This document shows, one piece after another, positions 39,906 to 51,300 of a stretch of 64,000 nt of DNA. The DNA lies in IMG/VR virus record IMGVR_UViG_3300034062_006395, positions 1-64,000 of that record. One strand, 5' to 3'. This DNA comes from a virus. A program made the translations under genes and the position numbers. A model generated the notes under the pieces. That model did not search any database, was not told where the DNA came from, and saw only the letters and a program-made list of their open reading frames with translations. How positions within the stretch are numbered: position 1 is the first letter of the stretch; each line of letters opens with the position of its first letter.

Positions 39906-40487
39906 ATGTATTACAAATTAAAAAAGCAAGATTATACATTAAATAGATCATATACATATTTATTACCGATGATTATAGATAAACAAGAATTATTAGGTAA
40001 TAGCAGAGATAGTATATTAATTGATGTGTTTATTGGAGATAAAAAACAACCACATTTAGATAATCATATATTCTTATTTACTGAGAAGTTAAATAAGCCC
40101 TGGTATGATACTCTACATAATTGGATAATGAATCTAAATGATTTTTCTTTATGTTATGATATTGATGAAAAATATAGAATGTATGTATTTAACGTTCCAG
40201 ATATTCATCGACATTCATATGAAATGTTTAAAAAAAGTAAATTTTCAAAATTAAATGAAACATATAAAGAAAAAATATTAAGATTTCATAAACAAAATAC
40301 TACTTCCAAAATAGCACAAGTCTTATATAAGATTGAAGAAGGATTTTTAGAACTTGAAGATAGATTAAAAGTTAAGATACCAAGAGAACAAGAACTTGGT
40401 TCTTTATTAGATTATCAAATAGAGATATTTGATGCAAGTAAAATGATTAAAAATGTAACTAAAAAAGAAAAACAGATATGGGATTAA
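39906..40487 (+). CDS. Hypothetical protein before the ribonucleotide reductase, 193 aa
   Basis: No family recognised. It has an N-terminal alpha/beta part (LIDVFIGDKKQPH) and a helical C-terminus. It overlaps the reductase gene by 10 bases, so it may be coupled to it. Confidence 0.65.
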   Translation: MYYKLKKQDYTLNRSYTYLLPMIIDKQELLGNSRDSILIDVFIGDKKQPHLDNHIFLFTEKLNKPWYDTLHNWIMNLNDFSLCYDIDEKYRMYVFNVPDIHRHSYEMFKKSKFSKLNETYKEKILRFHKQNTTSKIAQVLYKIEEGFLELEDRLKVKIPREQELGSLLDYQIEIFDASKMIKNVTKKEKQIWD

Positions 40488-42730
40488 GTAAAATATTAGC
40501 TGATTATAAATTTCAAAGTGGATATGCAAAGTATATACCAGATTTGAAAAGAAACGAAACATGGGATGAAGCTGTATCTCGTGTAATGAGTTTACATGAA
40601 CAACAGATTAACACAATTATTTCTGAGAAATATAAAGACGCACCATTTGATTTGAAGAACCAAGCATTAAATAAGATGTGGAGTTTATTAGATGAGGTAG
40701 GAGAGTCTTATAGAAGTAAATTAGTTCTTGGTTCACAACGAGCATTACAATGGGCTATTGAGCCTATATTCAAGCATAATGCTCGAATGTATAATTGTAC
40801 TGTAAGTTATGCAGATAGAATATCATTTTTTAATGAAGCATTCTATTGGTTGTTAAGTGGCGCTGGTGTTGGCTTTTCAGTTCAACGTCAACATATAAAT
40901 AAATTACCACCAATAACTCAAAGAAATAAAGGTGTTAAAGTATTTGTTGTACCTGATAGTATTGAAGGATGGTCAAATGCTGCAGGTGTGTTAATAAGTT
41001 CATTTGTAAATAAAAACTTTGAAACTCCTTTTCCAGAATATCAAGGATATAGAGTTGATTTTGATTTATCTCAAATTAGACCTAAAGGTGCATTCATCAC
41101 TGGTGGTTTTAAAGCACCAGGTCCAGATGGTTTGAGAAACTCCTTGCTTAAAATTAGTAATCTATTAGAAAGTCAAGTTAATAACCAACAAGGAGAAAAT
41201 AAAATTAAATCAATTGTAGCTTATGATATTGTAATGCATTTAAGTGATGCAGTACTATCTGGTGGTGTTAGACGTTCAGCTACTATTTGTTTATTTAGTC
41301 CTGATGACGAGGAAATGCTAAATGCTAAAACTGGCAATTGGTATATTAATAATCCACAAAGAGCACGTAGTAATAACTCTGTTTTATTAGTTAGAAATAA
41401 AACCAGTAAAGAACAATTTGATAAAATATTTGAATCCGTTAAACAATGGGGAGAACCTGGATTTATATGGTCTGATGATGAAGATATTCTATACAACCCT
41501 TGTGTTGAAATAGGTATGTATCCAAAAACTGAAGATGGTATATCAGGATGGGAATGTTGTAACTTAACAGAAATTAATGGAGGAGCTTGTAATACACCTG
41601 AGAAGTTTTATCAGGCATGTAGAGCTTCTGCTATATTAGGAACAATTCAAGCAACATATACTAATTTTCCATATTTAACTGAAGCAAGTAAACAAATTAT
41701 TGAAAGAGAAGCTCTTTTAGGATGTTCATTAACTGGTTGGATGAACAACCCAAAGATACTATTTAATCCTGAAGTTTTAGAAAAAGGAGCTTCTATTATC
41801 AAAGAAGTAAATGTTGAAGTAGCAAAACTTTTAAAAATAAATCCTGCTGCAAGAACGACTTGTGTTAAACCAGCAGGTACATCTTCAATACTTTTAGAAA
41901 CTGCATCTGGAATACATGGAGAACACTCAAAGAAATACATTAGAAATGTACAAGTAAATAAACTTGAAGAACATGGACAAATATTTCAAAAGTATAATCC
42001 AAATGCAGTTGAGGAATCAGTTTGGTCTGCAAATAAAACAGACAATGTAATTTCTTTTCCAATTGAACCAAAAGAAAATTCAATTACTAAAAAAGATTTA
42101 ATTGGAATTAAACAATTAGAATATGTTAAATTAGTTCAAAAACATTGGGTTGAACCAGGAACAAATGTAGAATTATGTGTAAAACCATATATTAGACATA
42201 ATGTTTCAAATACAATCAATGTTGAAAATTGGGATGAAACAAGAGATTATATTTATGAAAACAAAGATTATTTTGCAGGTATTTCTCTATTGTCTGTCAA
42301 TGGAGATAAAGATTATAAACAAGCACCTTTTGTTGAAATATTTACAGCTCAAGAAATTCTTGAAAAATATGGTGCTGGTTCTATCTTTGCTTCAGGTTTG
42401 ATTGTTGATGGGTTACATGCATTTAATGATGATTTATGGGATGCTTGTGACCACGTATTAAATGAATCAATAGTTATACCTTTAAATTCATCAACAGTAT
42501 TGAAAAAAGACTGGATTCGTAGAGCAAAGAAATTTGCTAAAAATTATTTTAAAAATGATTTATTACAAATGACATATTGTTTAAAAGATGTACATTTGAA
42601 TAAAAGATATCATGATATAAAAAGAACTTTAAAACCTATTGATTGGACAAAAGAAGTTATCTCCGTCCACTTTACAGATGTCGATACATTAGGTTCAGCC
42701 GCTTGCGCTGGAGGTTCATGTGAAATATAA
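40478..42730 (+). CDS. nrdJ: Class II (adenosylcobalamin-dependent) ribonucleoside-triphosphate reductase, 750 aa
   Basis: SGAGVGFSVQ (residues about 127-136), SGGVRRSATI (about 262-271), NPCVEIGMYP (about 340-349, thiyl-radical Cys), GWECCNLTEING (reducing Cys) and KPAGTSSILL (about 464-473) are reductase signatures. The C-terminal CAGGSC (about 743-748) matches the redox pair at the end of Lactobacillus-type monomeric class II enzymes. It needs coenzyme B12 but neither a small subunit nor an activase. It makes dNTPs for replication. Other reductase classes are less likely because no nrdB or glycyl-radical motif is present. Confidence 0.9.
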   Translation: MGLSKILADYKFQSGYAKYIPDLKRNETWDEAVSRVMSLHEQQINTIISEKYKDAPFDLKNQALNKMWSLLDEVGESYRSKLVLGSQRALQWAIEPIFKHNARMYNCTVSYADRISFFNEAFYWLLSGAGVGFSVQRQHINKLPPITQRNKGVKVFVVPDSIEGWSNAAGVLISSFVNKNFETPFPEYQGYRVDFDLSQIRPKGAFITGGFKAPGPDGLRNSLLKISNLLESQVNNQQGENKIKSIVAYDIVMHLSDAVLSGGVRRSATICLFSPDDEEMLNAKTGNWYINNPQRARSNNSVLLVRNKTSKEQFDKIFESVKQWGEPGFIWSDDEDILYNPCVEIGMYPKTEDGISGWECCNLTEINGGACNTPEKFYQACRASAILGTIQATYTNFPYLTEASKQIIEREALLGCSLTGWMNNPKILFNPEVLEKGASIIKEVNVEVAKLLKINPAARTTCVKPAGTSSILLETASGIHGEHSKKYIRNVQVNKLEEHGQIFQKYNPNAVEESVWSANKTDNVISFPIEPKENSITKKDLIGIKQLEYVKLVQKHWVEPGTNVELCVKPYIRHNVSNTINVENWDETRDYIYENKDYFAGISLLSVNGDKDYKQAPFVEIFTAQEILEKYGAGSIFASGLIVDGLHAFNDDLWDACDHVLNESIVIPLNSSTVLKKDWIRRAKKFAKNYFKNDLLQMTYCLKDVHLNKRYHDIKRTLKPIDWTKEVISVHFTDVDTLGSAACAGGSCEI

Positions 42731-42755
42731 ACAATTAACCAAAAAAAACAAAAAT

Positions 42756-43079
42756 ATGAATTTTAAAGAATACCAAGATTTGACACAGCAAACTGCCGTT
42801 TATCCAAAAGAACATGCATTATCATATGCTTTACTTGGATTAGCTGGTGAAGTTGGCGAAGTAACTAATAAATATAAAAAAGTATTAAGAGGTGATAAGC
42901 CTTTTGATGATACTTTTCGTGAAAATATTTCTCATGAAATTGGCGATGTACTTTGGTATGTCGCCAGATTAGCTGAAGAATTAAATCTTAATTTAGATGA
43001 AATAGCTAAAAACAACATTGAGAAATTAATAAGAAGAAAAGAAAACAATACAATAAAAGGTGACGGAGATAATCGATAA
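42756..43079 (+). CDS. MazG-like nucleotide pyrophosphohydrolase, 107 aa
   Basis: ATG 42756 (MNFKEYQDLTQ). LAGEVGEVTNKYKK and HEIGDVLWYVARLAEEL supply the ExxE and ExxD metal-binding helices of the MazG fold. It hydrolyses nucleotides to monophosphates and diphosphate, either cleaning dNTP pools or lowering an alarmone. Its place after the reductase supports the first. Confidence 0.85.
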   Translation: MNFKEYQDLTQQTAVYPKEHALSYALLGLAGEVGEVTNKYKKVLRGDKPFDDTFRENISHEIGDVLWYVARLAEELNLNLDEIAKNNIEKLIRRKENNTIKGDGDNR

Positions 43080-43091
43080 TTTTTAAATTTA

Positions 43092-44093
43092 ATGGTTTCT
43101 ATTTATAAATGCGACCTTAATGGTAGAACAGAATTTGAAAACATTGCTCCAAATTGTTCAAACTCTTTTTTTGCCAGTATAACTTCTTTTAATAACAGAA
43201 AATTTATAATTAAAATTGATTGTAGACAAAATAGGTTTAATGAAAAAATAGTAAATTTAATCAAATCATTTAAATCATTAGAACCTTTTTTTGAAATTGA
43301 AGAATATGATACAAATAAATATAGTTTAACTTTTATTCATGACAAAACTTTTAATTTAGAACAAAATAAATATTTATTAAAATGGGTTTACTCACTATTA
43401 AGAATATCAAGTGTTTGTAATCAAGAAACACATCTTGAGTTTTTTGATTACTTAATAAATAGAAAAATAGACGAATGTAAAAAATTAATTTATTTTTTAC
43501 TTAGTATTAAGTTTTTTTCAACTTATAATGCAGTTTCACATTTTAATTTTCCAGTAGTAGAATTTTATATTACTCCAAAAGCAAATAAATATTTATATAC
43601 ACAAATTAAATATAAAGATAATGAATTTAGACATAAAACTATTCTTGATTATATTTTTAAAGAAAAATCTGTTCACTATCAATTAAATTTCTATACTACA
43701 AATCAAAGTTTTTATAATAAATCAATGTCAATATTAAGACCATTAGTTAATAAAAAAGATTTCAAATCTGTTGTTAGTGAGTTAAAGAATTTACTTGAAA
43801 CTGATATGCTTATATTGAATCAAGCTGAAACTGTAGAAGGACAACAAATGAAACAAATAATAATTAATAAAACAAGTAGAAGTGGTTCAAATATTTATAT
43901 GGAAAATGATATTAAAATGTTTAAATCAGTAAGAAAGTATTACATTGATAGTATAATAAAAAATAAAGAACATATAAATTATGCAGTTCTTAAACAAGAA
44001 TTAAAAAATAGATTTTTATTAACAGATATTGAATATAAAAAAGTATTAAACAATTTTGAATCAAATGGACGAAGCAATAAGGTACAACAATAA
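43092..44093 (+). CDS. Hypothetical protein, 333 aa
   Basis: No family recognised. Rich in Lys, Asn, Phe and Tyr, mixed alpha/beta. It lies between two nucleotide enzymes and overlaps the following gene. No catalytic motif visible. Confidence 0.65.
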   Translation: MVSIYKCDLNGRTEFENIAPNCSNSFFASITSFNNRKFIIKIDCRQNRFNEKIVNLIKSFKSLEPFFEIEEYDTNKYSLTFIHDKTFNLEQNKYLLKWVYSLLRISSVCNQETHLEFFDYLINRKIDECKKLIYFLLSIKFFSTYNAVSHFNFPVVEFYITPKANKYLYTQIKYKDNEFRHKTILDYIFKEKSVHYQLNFYTTNQSFYNKSMSILRPLVNKKDFKSVVSELKNLLETDMLILNQAETVEGQQMKQIIINKTSRSGSNIYMENDIKMFKSVRKYYIDSIIKNKEHINYAVLKQELKNRFLLTDIEYKKVLNNFESNGRSNKVQQ

Positions 44094-44412
44094 TAAATTA
44101 AGATATACATTAATGCATCCTTTAGCGACTGAAGGTATGGTAAAAGTTCTAACCAAAAGTTTAGAAAAATACCCTGAAAGAAATTGGGAAAAAGGTTTTA
44201 AATGGTCTGTTGTGTTAGATTCACTAAAACGTCATTTACAAGAAATTGAAAAAGGTAATGACTACGATGATGAAACAGGTGAACTACATATAGATCATTT
44301 ACAATGTAATGCCCATTTTCTTTCAGCCTTTTACCATATATATCCTGAAGGAGATGATAGAAGAAAAAACATAAACGATGAACAGAAAAACAAACAACAG
44401 AATATTAGCTGA
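44065..44412 (+). CDS. DUF5664-like (dATP/dGTP diphosphohydrolase N-terminal-like) protein, 115 aa
   Basis: ATG 44065 (MDEAIRYNNNKLRY) is preferred to the ATG 9 bases upstream. NKLRYTLMHPLATEG, YPERNWEKGFKWSVVLDSLKRHL and HIDHLQCNAHFLSAFY match a small family found in phages and named for dATP/dGTP diphosphohydrolase N-termini. Metal-binding His/Glu residues are conserved. Together with MazG it suggests purine dNTP control. Confidence 0.75.
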   Translation: MDEAIRYNNNKLRYTLMHPLATEGMVKVLTKSLEKYPERNWEKGFKWSVVLDSLKRHLQEIEKGNDYDDETGELHIDHLQCNAHFLSAFYHIYPEGDDRRKNINDEQKNKQQNIS

Positions 44413-44527
44413 AGAAATAGCCTTTGAAATTTTTTCACACCCAGTAACTGTTAAACTGGATTGTGAAATTGAAACATTAACAGATATTATACAAACCAAA
44501 TTAAACAAAATTGAAGAACATGTTTAA
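44378..44527 (+). CDS. Hypothetical protein, 49 aa
   Basis: Starts MNRKTNNRILAEE inside the previous gene; acidic helical end (TKLNKIEEHV). Unknown family. Confidence 0.5.
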   Translation: MNRKTNNRILAEEIAFEIFSHPVTVKLDCEIETLTDIIQTKLNKIEEHV

Positions 44528-44846
44528 AAACCTTTTTACTAAAAAAGTTGATACTGCGTATATTAAATCACTTGAAAAAGAAAGAGATCTTTTAAAAAAA
44601 GTATTAGAAGAATCAAAAAAAGAATCAAATTATTTAAAAATAAACAATGATGATTTCTTTGAAAGACTTAAATCTATTAGTATTGTATTGAATGAATCAA
44701 CTGATCCTTTGTTACTAAAGCAAGTAGAGTTACTAAAGAAAAGTAAAAATGAAGAACTTAAAGAAGTAACAAAGAATTTATTAAATTCTAACAGAAAATT
44801 AATAGAAGATATCAGATTAACTTTAATCAAATCTACAAACGTTTAA
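44520..44846 (+). CDS. Coiled-coil protein, 108 aa
   Basis: ATG 44520 (MFKNLFTKKVD) is used instead of an upstream TTG. The protein is almost entirely a charged helix with heptad-like leucines (SLEKERDLLKKVLEESKKE), a predicted coiled coil. Unknown function. Confidence 0.6.
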   Translation: MFKNLFTKKVDTAYIKSLEKERDLLKKVLEESKKESNYLKINNDDFFERLKSISIVLNESTDPLLLKQVELLKKSKNEELKEVTKNLLNSNRKLIEDIRLTLIKSTNV

Positions 44847-44847
44847 T

Positions 44848-44985
44848 ATGGCATTATCTTATGTAAAACCAAGAAAAGCAAGAGAGCGTCTTCGCGTTAG
44901 AATTTCTGCTCATGAAGCTTTAGGGTCAAAAATGGATTCTAAACAATTTAAAGGATATAATAAACCTGGTAGTTTAAGAAAGTAA
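44848..44985 (+). CDS. Basic microprotein, 45 aa
   Basis: Starts MALSYVKPRKARERLRVRIS, strongly basic, with KGYNKPGSLRK at the end. Nucleic-acid binding plausible. Codons CGT and CGC make it stand out. Confidence 0.55.
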   Translation: MALSYVKPRKARERLRVRISAHEALGSKMDSKQFKGYNKPGSLRK

Positions 44986-44988
44986 AAC

Positions 44989-45300
44989 ATGAAAAAGTAT
45001 ATATTAATAAAAGCTGATATAAACGACGGTGATTTTGTTACTGAAGTTACAGGTATAACAGAAGAAAATTTAATTAAGATAAAAGAAATTTTAAATAAAA
45101 TGCCAAAAAGTGGTAAATCAATTAGATATGAAACTCAAGAAGTGGGAGGTGATGATACAGAAGATACTGGTTATGATTATATTACCATTGAAGAAAAAGA
45201 ATTTCTAGCTGAATATTTACCAAACGGTGATCCTGATTATTCAGGGATTCACACAATTGAAGATATAGTAATTTTTGAATTTTCAGAAAAATTATTATAA
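44989..45300 (+). CDS. Acidic hypothetical protein, 103 aa
   Basis: Begins MKKYILIKADINDGDFVTEV and contains an acidic run (EVGGDDTEDTGYDY). It is the last plus-strand gene before the convergent terminator. Similar acidic small proteins can be DNA mimics, but no evidence decides this. Confidence 0.65.
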   Translation: MKKYILIKADINDGDFVTEVTGITEENLIKIKEILNKMPKSGKSIRYETQEVGGDDTEDTGYDYITIEEKEFLAEYLPNGDPDYSGIHTIEDIVIFEFSEKLL

Positions 45301-45304
45301 AAAT

Positions 45305-45331
45305 AAAAGGGGTCTTAATTGACCCCTTTTT
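45305..45331. terminator. Two-way terminator between convergent gene blocks
   Basis: AAAAGGGGTC (45305-45314) pairs with GACCCCTTTT (45321-45330) around TTAATT. A runs on one side and T runs on the other let it stop RNA from both strands. The giant gene's stop codon begins at the next base on the minus strand. Confidence 0.95.
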
Positions 45332-48300
45332 TTACCTACTATAGTATAGAACTTCTTCTAATGATTCAGCATTTTCAAAGAATCTTTGAAAAGAATAAAC
45401 AGAAGAGAAATAAGGTAATGATCGTTTAGTATTTATCCAACCTTTAATAACACCATCTTGTGTTAAAGCATCTTCATCACCAGTTAAGAATAATAAACTA
45501 TTCCAAGAGAATACACGATAAGCTTGTACAGCTTCGTATGATTTTTTCCAAGATGCAGGACCAGTTATAAAGTTACGTCCAATATCCATAGGATTAACTG
45601 TTTGTGAATAGTTTTGTATAATTACATCAACATACTTTTTAAATGAATCATCGTCATCAGCATCGCCAAAGAATAATGCAGAAGCTGCTAATAAAACAGC
45701 AAATGTACTAAATGTAATATAAGTATCAATTAACATTTTCTTAGAGTTATCATCCATGTTATTAAAACGATATTCGTTTAATTTTCCATGACCTAATGAA
45801 GCAACTAAATGTTTCAAAAGAATTCTCCATCTTCCCTCGTTAACTCTTGACATCCATTCAATATAATCTTGTTGACTATTTGGATCACCATTGAAAACGT
45901 ATTTACCAATACTTGCATCAGTACGTTTAGAACCTAATATACTCTTTAATAATGCAGGTACATACTTTCTAAATTGCAATAAAACTTCTCCGAAGATATA
46001 AGCTTCCATTGCTGTTCTTTCTTCACGTCTGTAACCACCATGCATTTCTTGATACACACGTTTTAATTTACGTGTCTCTCTTGCATCAAGTTCAGTAAGT
46101 TCTTTACTTCCTTCTTTAGTTTTAATGATACCTCTGACAGTACCATCCCATTCAACTGTTGATATACCTTGTTCATTTGTAACCACTTTATAATGATCCC
46201 ATAGAGAGGAGCCATCTTTAAGCTTCATGTTGTGCATTTGAGCACCCATTATAATCATGGCATTAAGTTCCTCAGGCATAGTGTGGAACCAATACATTAA
46301 ACTTGGATTAGTTGGTAATGTTCTAAGATTATCACTAACTGTTAATAACTCACTTGAATTTGTTGTCCAATAATAATTATCTGGAAGATATCCTAATTTT
46401 TTAGCAAGAAGAAATAACTTATTAGAATCTTGTTTATTTAAAATCATATCACCAATTAACTGTCTGGTATCTTTCCAAGATTTTCTTAAATCTGCAAGTT
46501 CAAAATCGATATTATTATTTGATACTCCAAATACTGAGGATGCTACTTTTTCAGATACTGCTCTTTTTGTAGTTAACATATTAATAAATATACCGTTTCT
46601 AATACCGTTTAAAGGCATTAACCACATAATACTTGCAGATGAAAAATTTCTAAGTCCTAAAAGAACTTTAACCAAACTAATTGATTTATCATATTGAATA
46701 ATTTTACCATCTTTGGTTTCTCTTGTAGTTGGTATTTTAATTTTCTTCTTAAAGAATTCAACATCACGATATTTTCTATCTTGAATGTCTAACATTAATT
46801 TATCTCTAAGAAATTCTGATGCGTTTTTATGTTGTTTTGAATCTGAAGATTTTAAATCATAATAATATTGTAAGCCTTTTCCATATGCATAGATAGGATC
46901 TAAATGCTTTTTAACAATCATATTACGCATGAATTTGCTAAATGCTTGTTCAATGTTATAACTGAAGTTTTCGTTATTTATAATATAGTCATTACCTAAA
47001 TATTTAATAGGTAATGCATCGTAATTTACAGATTGCATTTCAAAAACATCTTCATAGAACATTGTTAAATGACGTTCATAGAAGTACTTCCAATATTCAG
47101 CACTAAATAATGGATACTTTTGATTTGCTTCTTGTTTAGTTATAGGTGCTCTTGGATAAAAAGATCTTGTATGTTTAAACGGATTATCATTTTTTCTTCC
47201 ATAATTAATTAAATCTCTATTAGTCATAGGTCTTCCGTTATGTGAATAAGTAACTACTTCATCCAACATACCTTTATCTCCAAGAAATCCTTCAAATTCA
47301 TCTTGAACAAATTTTAAGAATGTTTTTTCTTCAGGTTGTAAAGCATTCCATTCTTGATCTTTTTCAGTTACTAAATCATAATAATGAGCCGAATTATCAT
47401 CTGTATAAGTTCTTTTCTTAAATGCAAAGCCATATAAGCTTTTACTTGGATTTGTTTTATCAAATGCAACCACATCAACTAACATGTTTCTTGTTATAGT
47501 ACTGATTGATTTTTTACCTGTTCTATTTAAATATGAGTTGTAAATTGGTAACAATAATGTATAAAGTTGTTTTTCTTTCTGTTCGTATTCTTTTTGAACT
47601 TTATCAAATGCTTCGTCTTGTTTAATTTTAAAGTTTTGTAAAATAGGATCACCTAATTCTTCATAAGTTGCTAACCATCTTGAGAAGAAACTAATACCTT
47701 CGCCACCAAAGAAGTTTAAATCTAATTTTGGGTCTGAAGATAATTCATGTATTTGCTTTGCTAATTCAGCAGCTTCTACTTTAAGTGCGGTTTTAGTTTC
47801 TAAATTAAGATTTAATGCACTCTTTTTAATCAATTGACTTAACTTCTGTTGTTTCTCAGCAAGTATTATATGTGCAGGTTTATTTGTTTTTAATTTATCA
47901 ATAGTAGAAGTTTCACTTACATATTCACTTGGTTTAAATACATTTGAATTCTTTTCAATTATTTTCTTATATAAATCTGGTTGTTCAATTTTATAATACT
48001 GCTCAATCATTTTTAAATAAGTACTGATTTCAACAGCAGAACGATGATCAACTTTGTTACTCATGTGTTTTCCTGGAATCCAAATTGCTCTTAAATCTCT
48101 AAATTGCATTTCAGGATTTTCAAGCTTTAACATGAAAGCATAAAACATCAATTGAAGTTTAGCTCTTTGTCTTTGATTATCAGTAACATCAGTAGATTCA
48201 CGATCACCATATTTTAAAAGATTACTGAATGTTTCATTATTAAAACCAGCTCCAGTTTTAAAATCAATTAAAGAGAATGTTCCATTCTGGTGTAAAATTA

Positions 48301-51300
48301 AATTATCAATAGTACCTGCATATCCTAATAAATCAGATTTAACAGTTATCTCTGGGAAAAAGTTATCTTTTAAAACGTGTAAATCATACATCTTTAAAAT
48401 GTTATGACCTACTATATTGTTATTAGCATCTCTTTCATTCAACCAACTAAACGTATATGTTTGAGTAATTGATGATTTATCCATCAATTCTTTTACTTCT
48501 CTATCAATACGATCATGTTCTGAAACTGGTGATGTTAGTTTTTCAAGTTGCTTATGTATTAATTTACCACGAGTTGCAGCTTGTAATAAATATTTTTCAT
48601 AAGCTTCTATATATTCTTTCTTATTATATTCAATAGTTGGAAATTCTGAAGTTGCTTGTTTATATTCAGCAGGTTTACCAGCAGTATCCCATAAATGATT
48701 TGCTTTAGCTTCAGCGGAAGATATAGCTTGACCATTTGATTTTCTAACTAAGAAGTGAGAAATGAAACCTGTTTGAGCATCTGTAGTTCTATTATATTTT
48801 CCACTGTTGTATGTAGATAATTGCTCATTAGAAGCATCTTTATCTACACTTAATGTCTTATGTTCTGCTTCTAATTTAGAGACGATTTCCTTAGCTTTAT
48901 TTAAGTTTTCCACCCTGCGTGTAGTAAAGTCTTCAACAGTGTCATAAAACTCTTTATTTAAGGTTCTACCAGCTTCATCTTCTTCTTCATCTTTAGTATT
49001 GTCTTCAGTTGAGACAATTTGTTCTTCACCTTCTACTTGTATATCGAAAGAATTTTTATAAGATTCTTTCATTTTGATTAGTGAATCTGTTTCTTCAGTT
49101 AAAACTAAAACGTTTTTAAAAAACTCACCAGCAATAGTTCCAGATTTAAATCCAAATAATTTCATTAAAGTATTAAAGAATTCTTTAAATATATTTGTTT
49201 TTACTTCTAAAGGATGCTGTGCTGTTAAGTTATTAATTTTTTTAGCTATATTTTGAACATCTTTTGAAGTCATCATTTCAGAAACAAACTCGTGAAATTT
49301 TTCAAGCTTTGTTAATTTTGTACTTCTTATATAAGATAAATCTGGAAATTTATCAGAACCATATTTTATAGGATCACGATGGATGGTTTGTGAAAAATCT
49401 AAATGTAATTTATATAAATTATCTAACGCCTCTTTTTGAGTTTTAGATAACTTTATATGAGGTAAACCTTTTTTATAAAGCCAGTAACTATTTATTAAAT
49501 TACTCAATGAAGCATGTGTTAATTCATGAAGTAATAACTGTTCTAATGTTAAATTCTGTAATGGTTTATTTGTTATTCTAACAGTAGGTATTCCATTTTT
49601 ATCATAACCGAAAGAACCTTGTTTGTTACCTCGTACATTTTCTATTTTAACTGTTAAATTATTTTGAAACAGTTTAGAAATAACATCGTAAATTAATTTA
49701 CCTTGAGTTGATAAACCTGGATAAAATTCTTCTTTAATTTTATCAGGCATTATTTGTTTCTTTTTATATTCACCATCATGTTTACCTGACATAAAATCAT
49801 GGTAATCTTCTAAACCTTTATCAGAAGTTAATTCATTTTTATATTCAAGAACTGTTTCTTTAACTTCATAAGTATAGTTTGGTATTTCAGAAACTTGAGA
49901 TTCACTTTCTTTGATATTTGTAATAATTACATACTTACCATTTTGTTTTAAATTATCTGTATATATGTAAATAACATCTCCTTTTTCATATTTAAAAGGA
50001 TTGTTTACAAGTTCAGTTGTATTTAAATCTTTAACTCTTGATTGGAATGAACCGTCAAAATGATCGCTAAAAAAGAAATTCTCACTTGATCTATATACTT
50101 CAGATATTTGTTTATTACCTATTAATTCATAATAAATAAATTTACTACCTAGTAAGTTGTTATTTATTCTTCTATAAATCTTAACTTTCTTTTTATTTTC
50201 AAAATCAGTAAATCCAACAAATCTTGGGAAATCACTATTAGTAGAAGAATACTCTCCAGTAGCTGAATCAAGATTATTTTCAAATTTTAAACTATATTGA
50301 ATATCACCATCGATTCCATAATTAGTTCCTTGTGAAGATTTTATTTTTTCATTTGTTAAATAATTTAAACTATCAGCATTGTTCATCACAATATTATAAT
50401 CTATAATATCACGATACTTTAAAAGATTATCTTTAATCTTTTCAAATGTTGCTAACATATTAGTAGATACATCTGCTAAAAGTGAACCTGGAATAACAGA
50501 ACTATAGTTTCTAATACCGAATGATGAACCATCAGTAATTAAACTATAACGTAAAAACTCAGTATCTAAACCAGTTGCTTCATCTGTTCTTTCTGCAATA
50601 ACATAATTATCACCTTCTTTTTTAATAACATATTTACTTAACTCTTTAAATGCTTCTTCAAATTCATATTGATCAGCAATGTCTAAGTTATTACCTTGAT
50701 TAAAGAATATCTTTTTAATACCATAAGCTCCATTTTCAATACTAAGATGTTCTAAAAGTTTATTATTTTTAACAGTATTTTCAATTAATGGAAAAATATT
50801 ATTTACAAAGTTATGTGCCCATGCAGCACGTCCTGATATAAATTTACCAGGATGATATTCAATAGCTTCATAAGAATCAACTTCTTGAATTAAAGGATCA
50901 AATGAAATAATAAATTTCATTATTTCAGAACGAACTTGATGAGTATTTAAACGTCCATTATATTCTAATTGCCTAGTAATTAATGTTGTGATATTTTCAT
51001 GATGACGAATAAAAACATTCTCAAGAGTATTTTTAAATATATCATATACTTTTAAATGTGATAATATATGAGGATTTTTTTCAAAGAATAATGGAACTTT
51101 AATTGGAAATTCTTCCTTTAATTCATAAACATCTGTATCTTCAGGTTTAGTAAATACTTCATCCATTATATCGTTCAAGTTATCAATGTCTTCTTCAAAT
51201 ACTGGAAGTTCATTAATAACATTTATAGCTTGTGTTAATTTAAATAATTTCTCACCAACAGTAGCCATTTTTTGATACTGTATTAATACAGCATATTGAG

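Noticed and set aside
44065-44412. A Z-genome (2-aminoadenine) pathway suggested by the dGTP-hydrolase-like and MazG-like genes
   Set aside because: No PurZ-like gene and no matching polymerase type is visible in the window.
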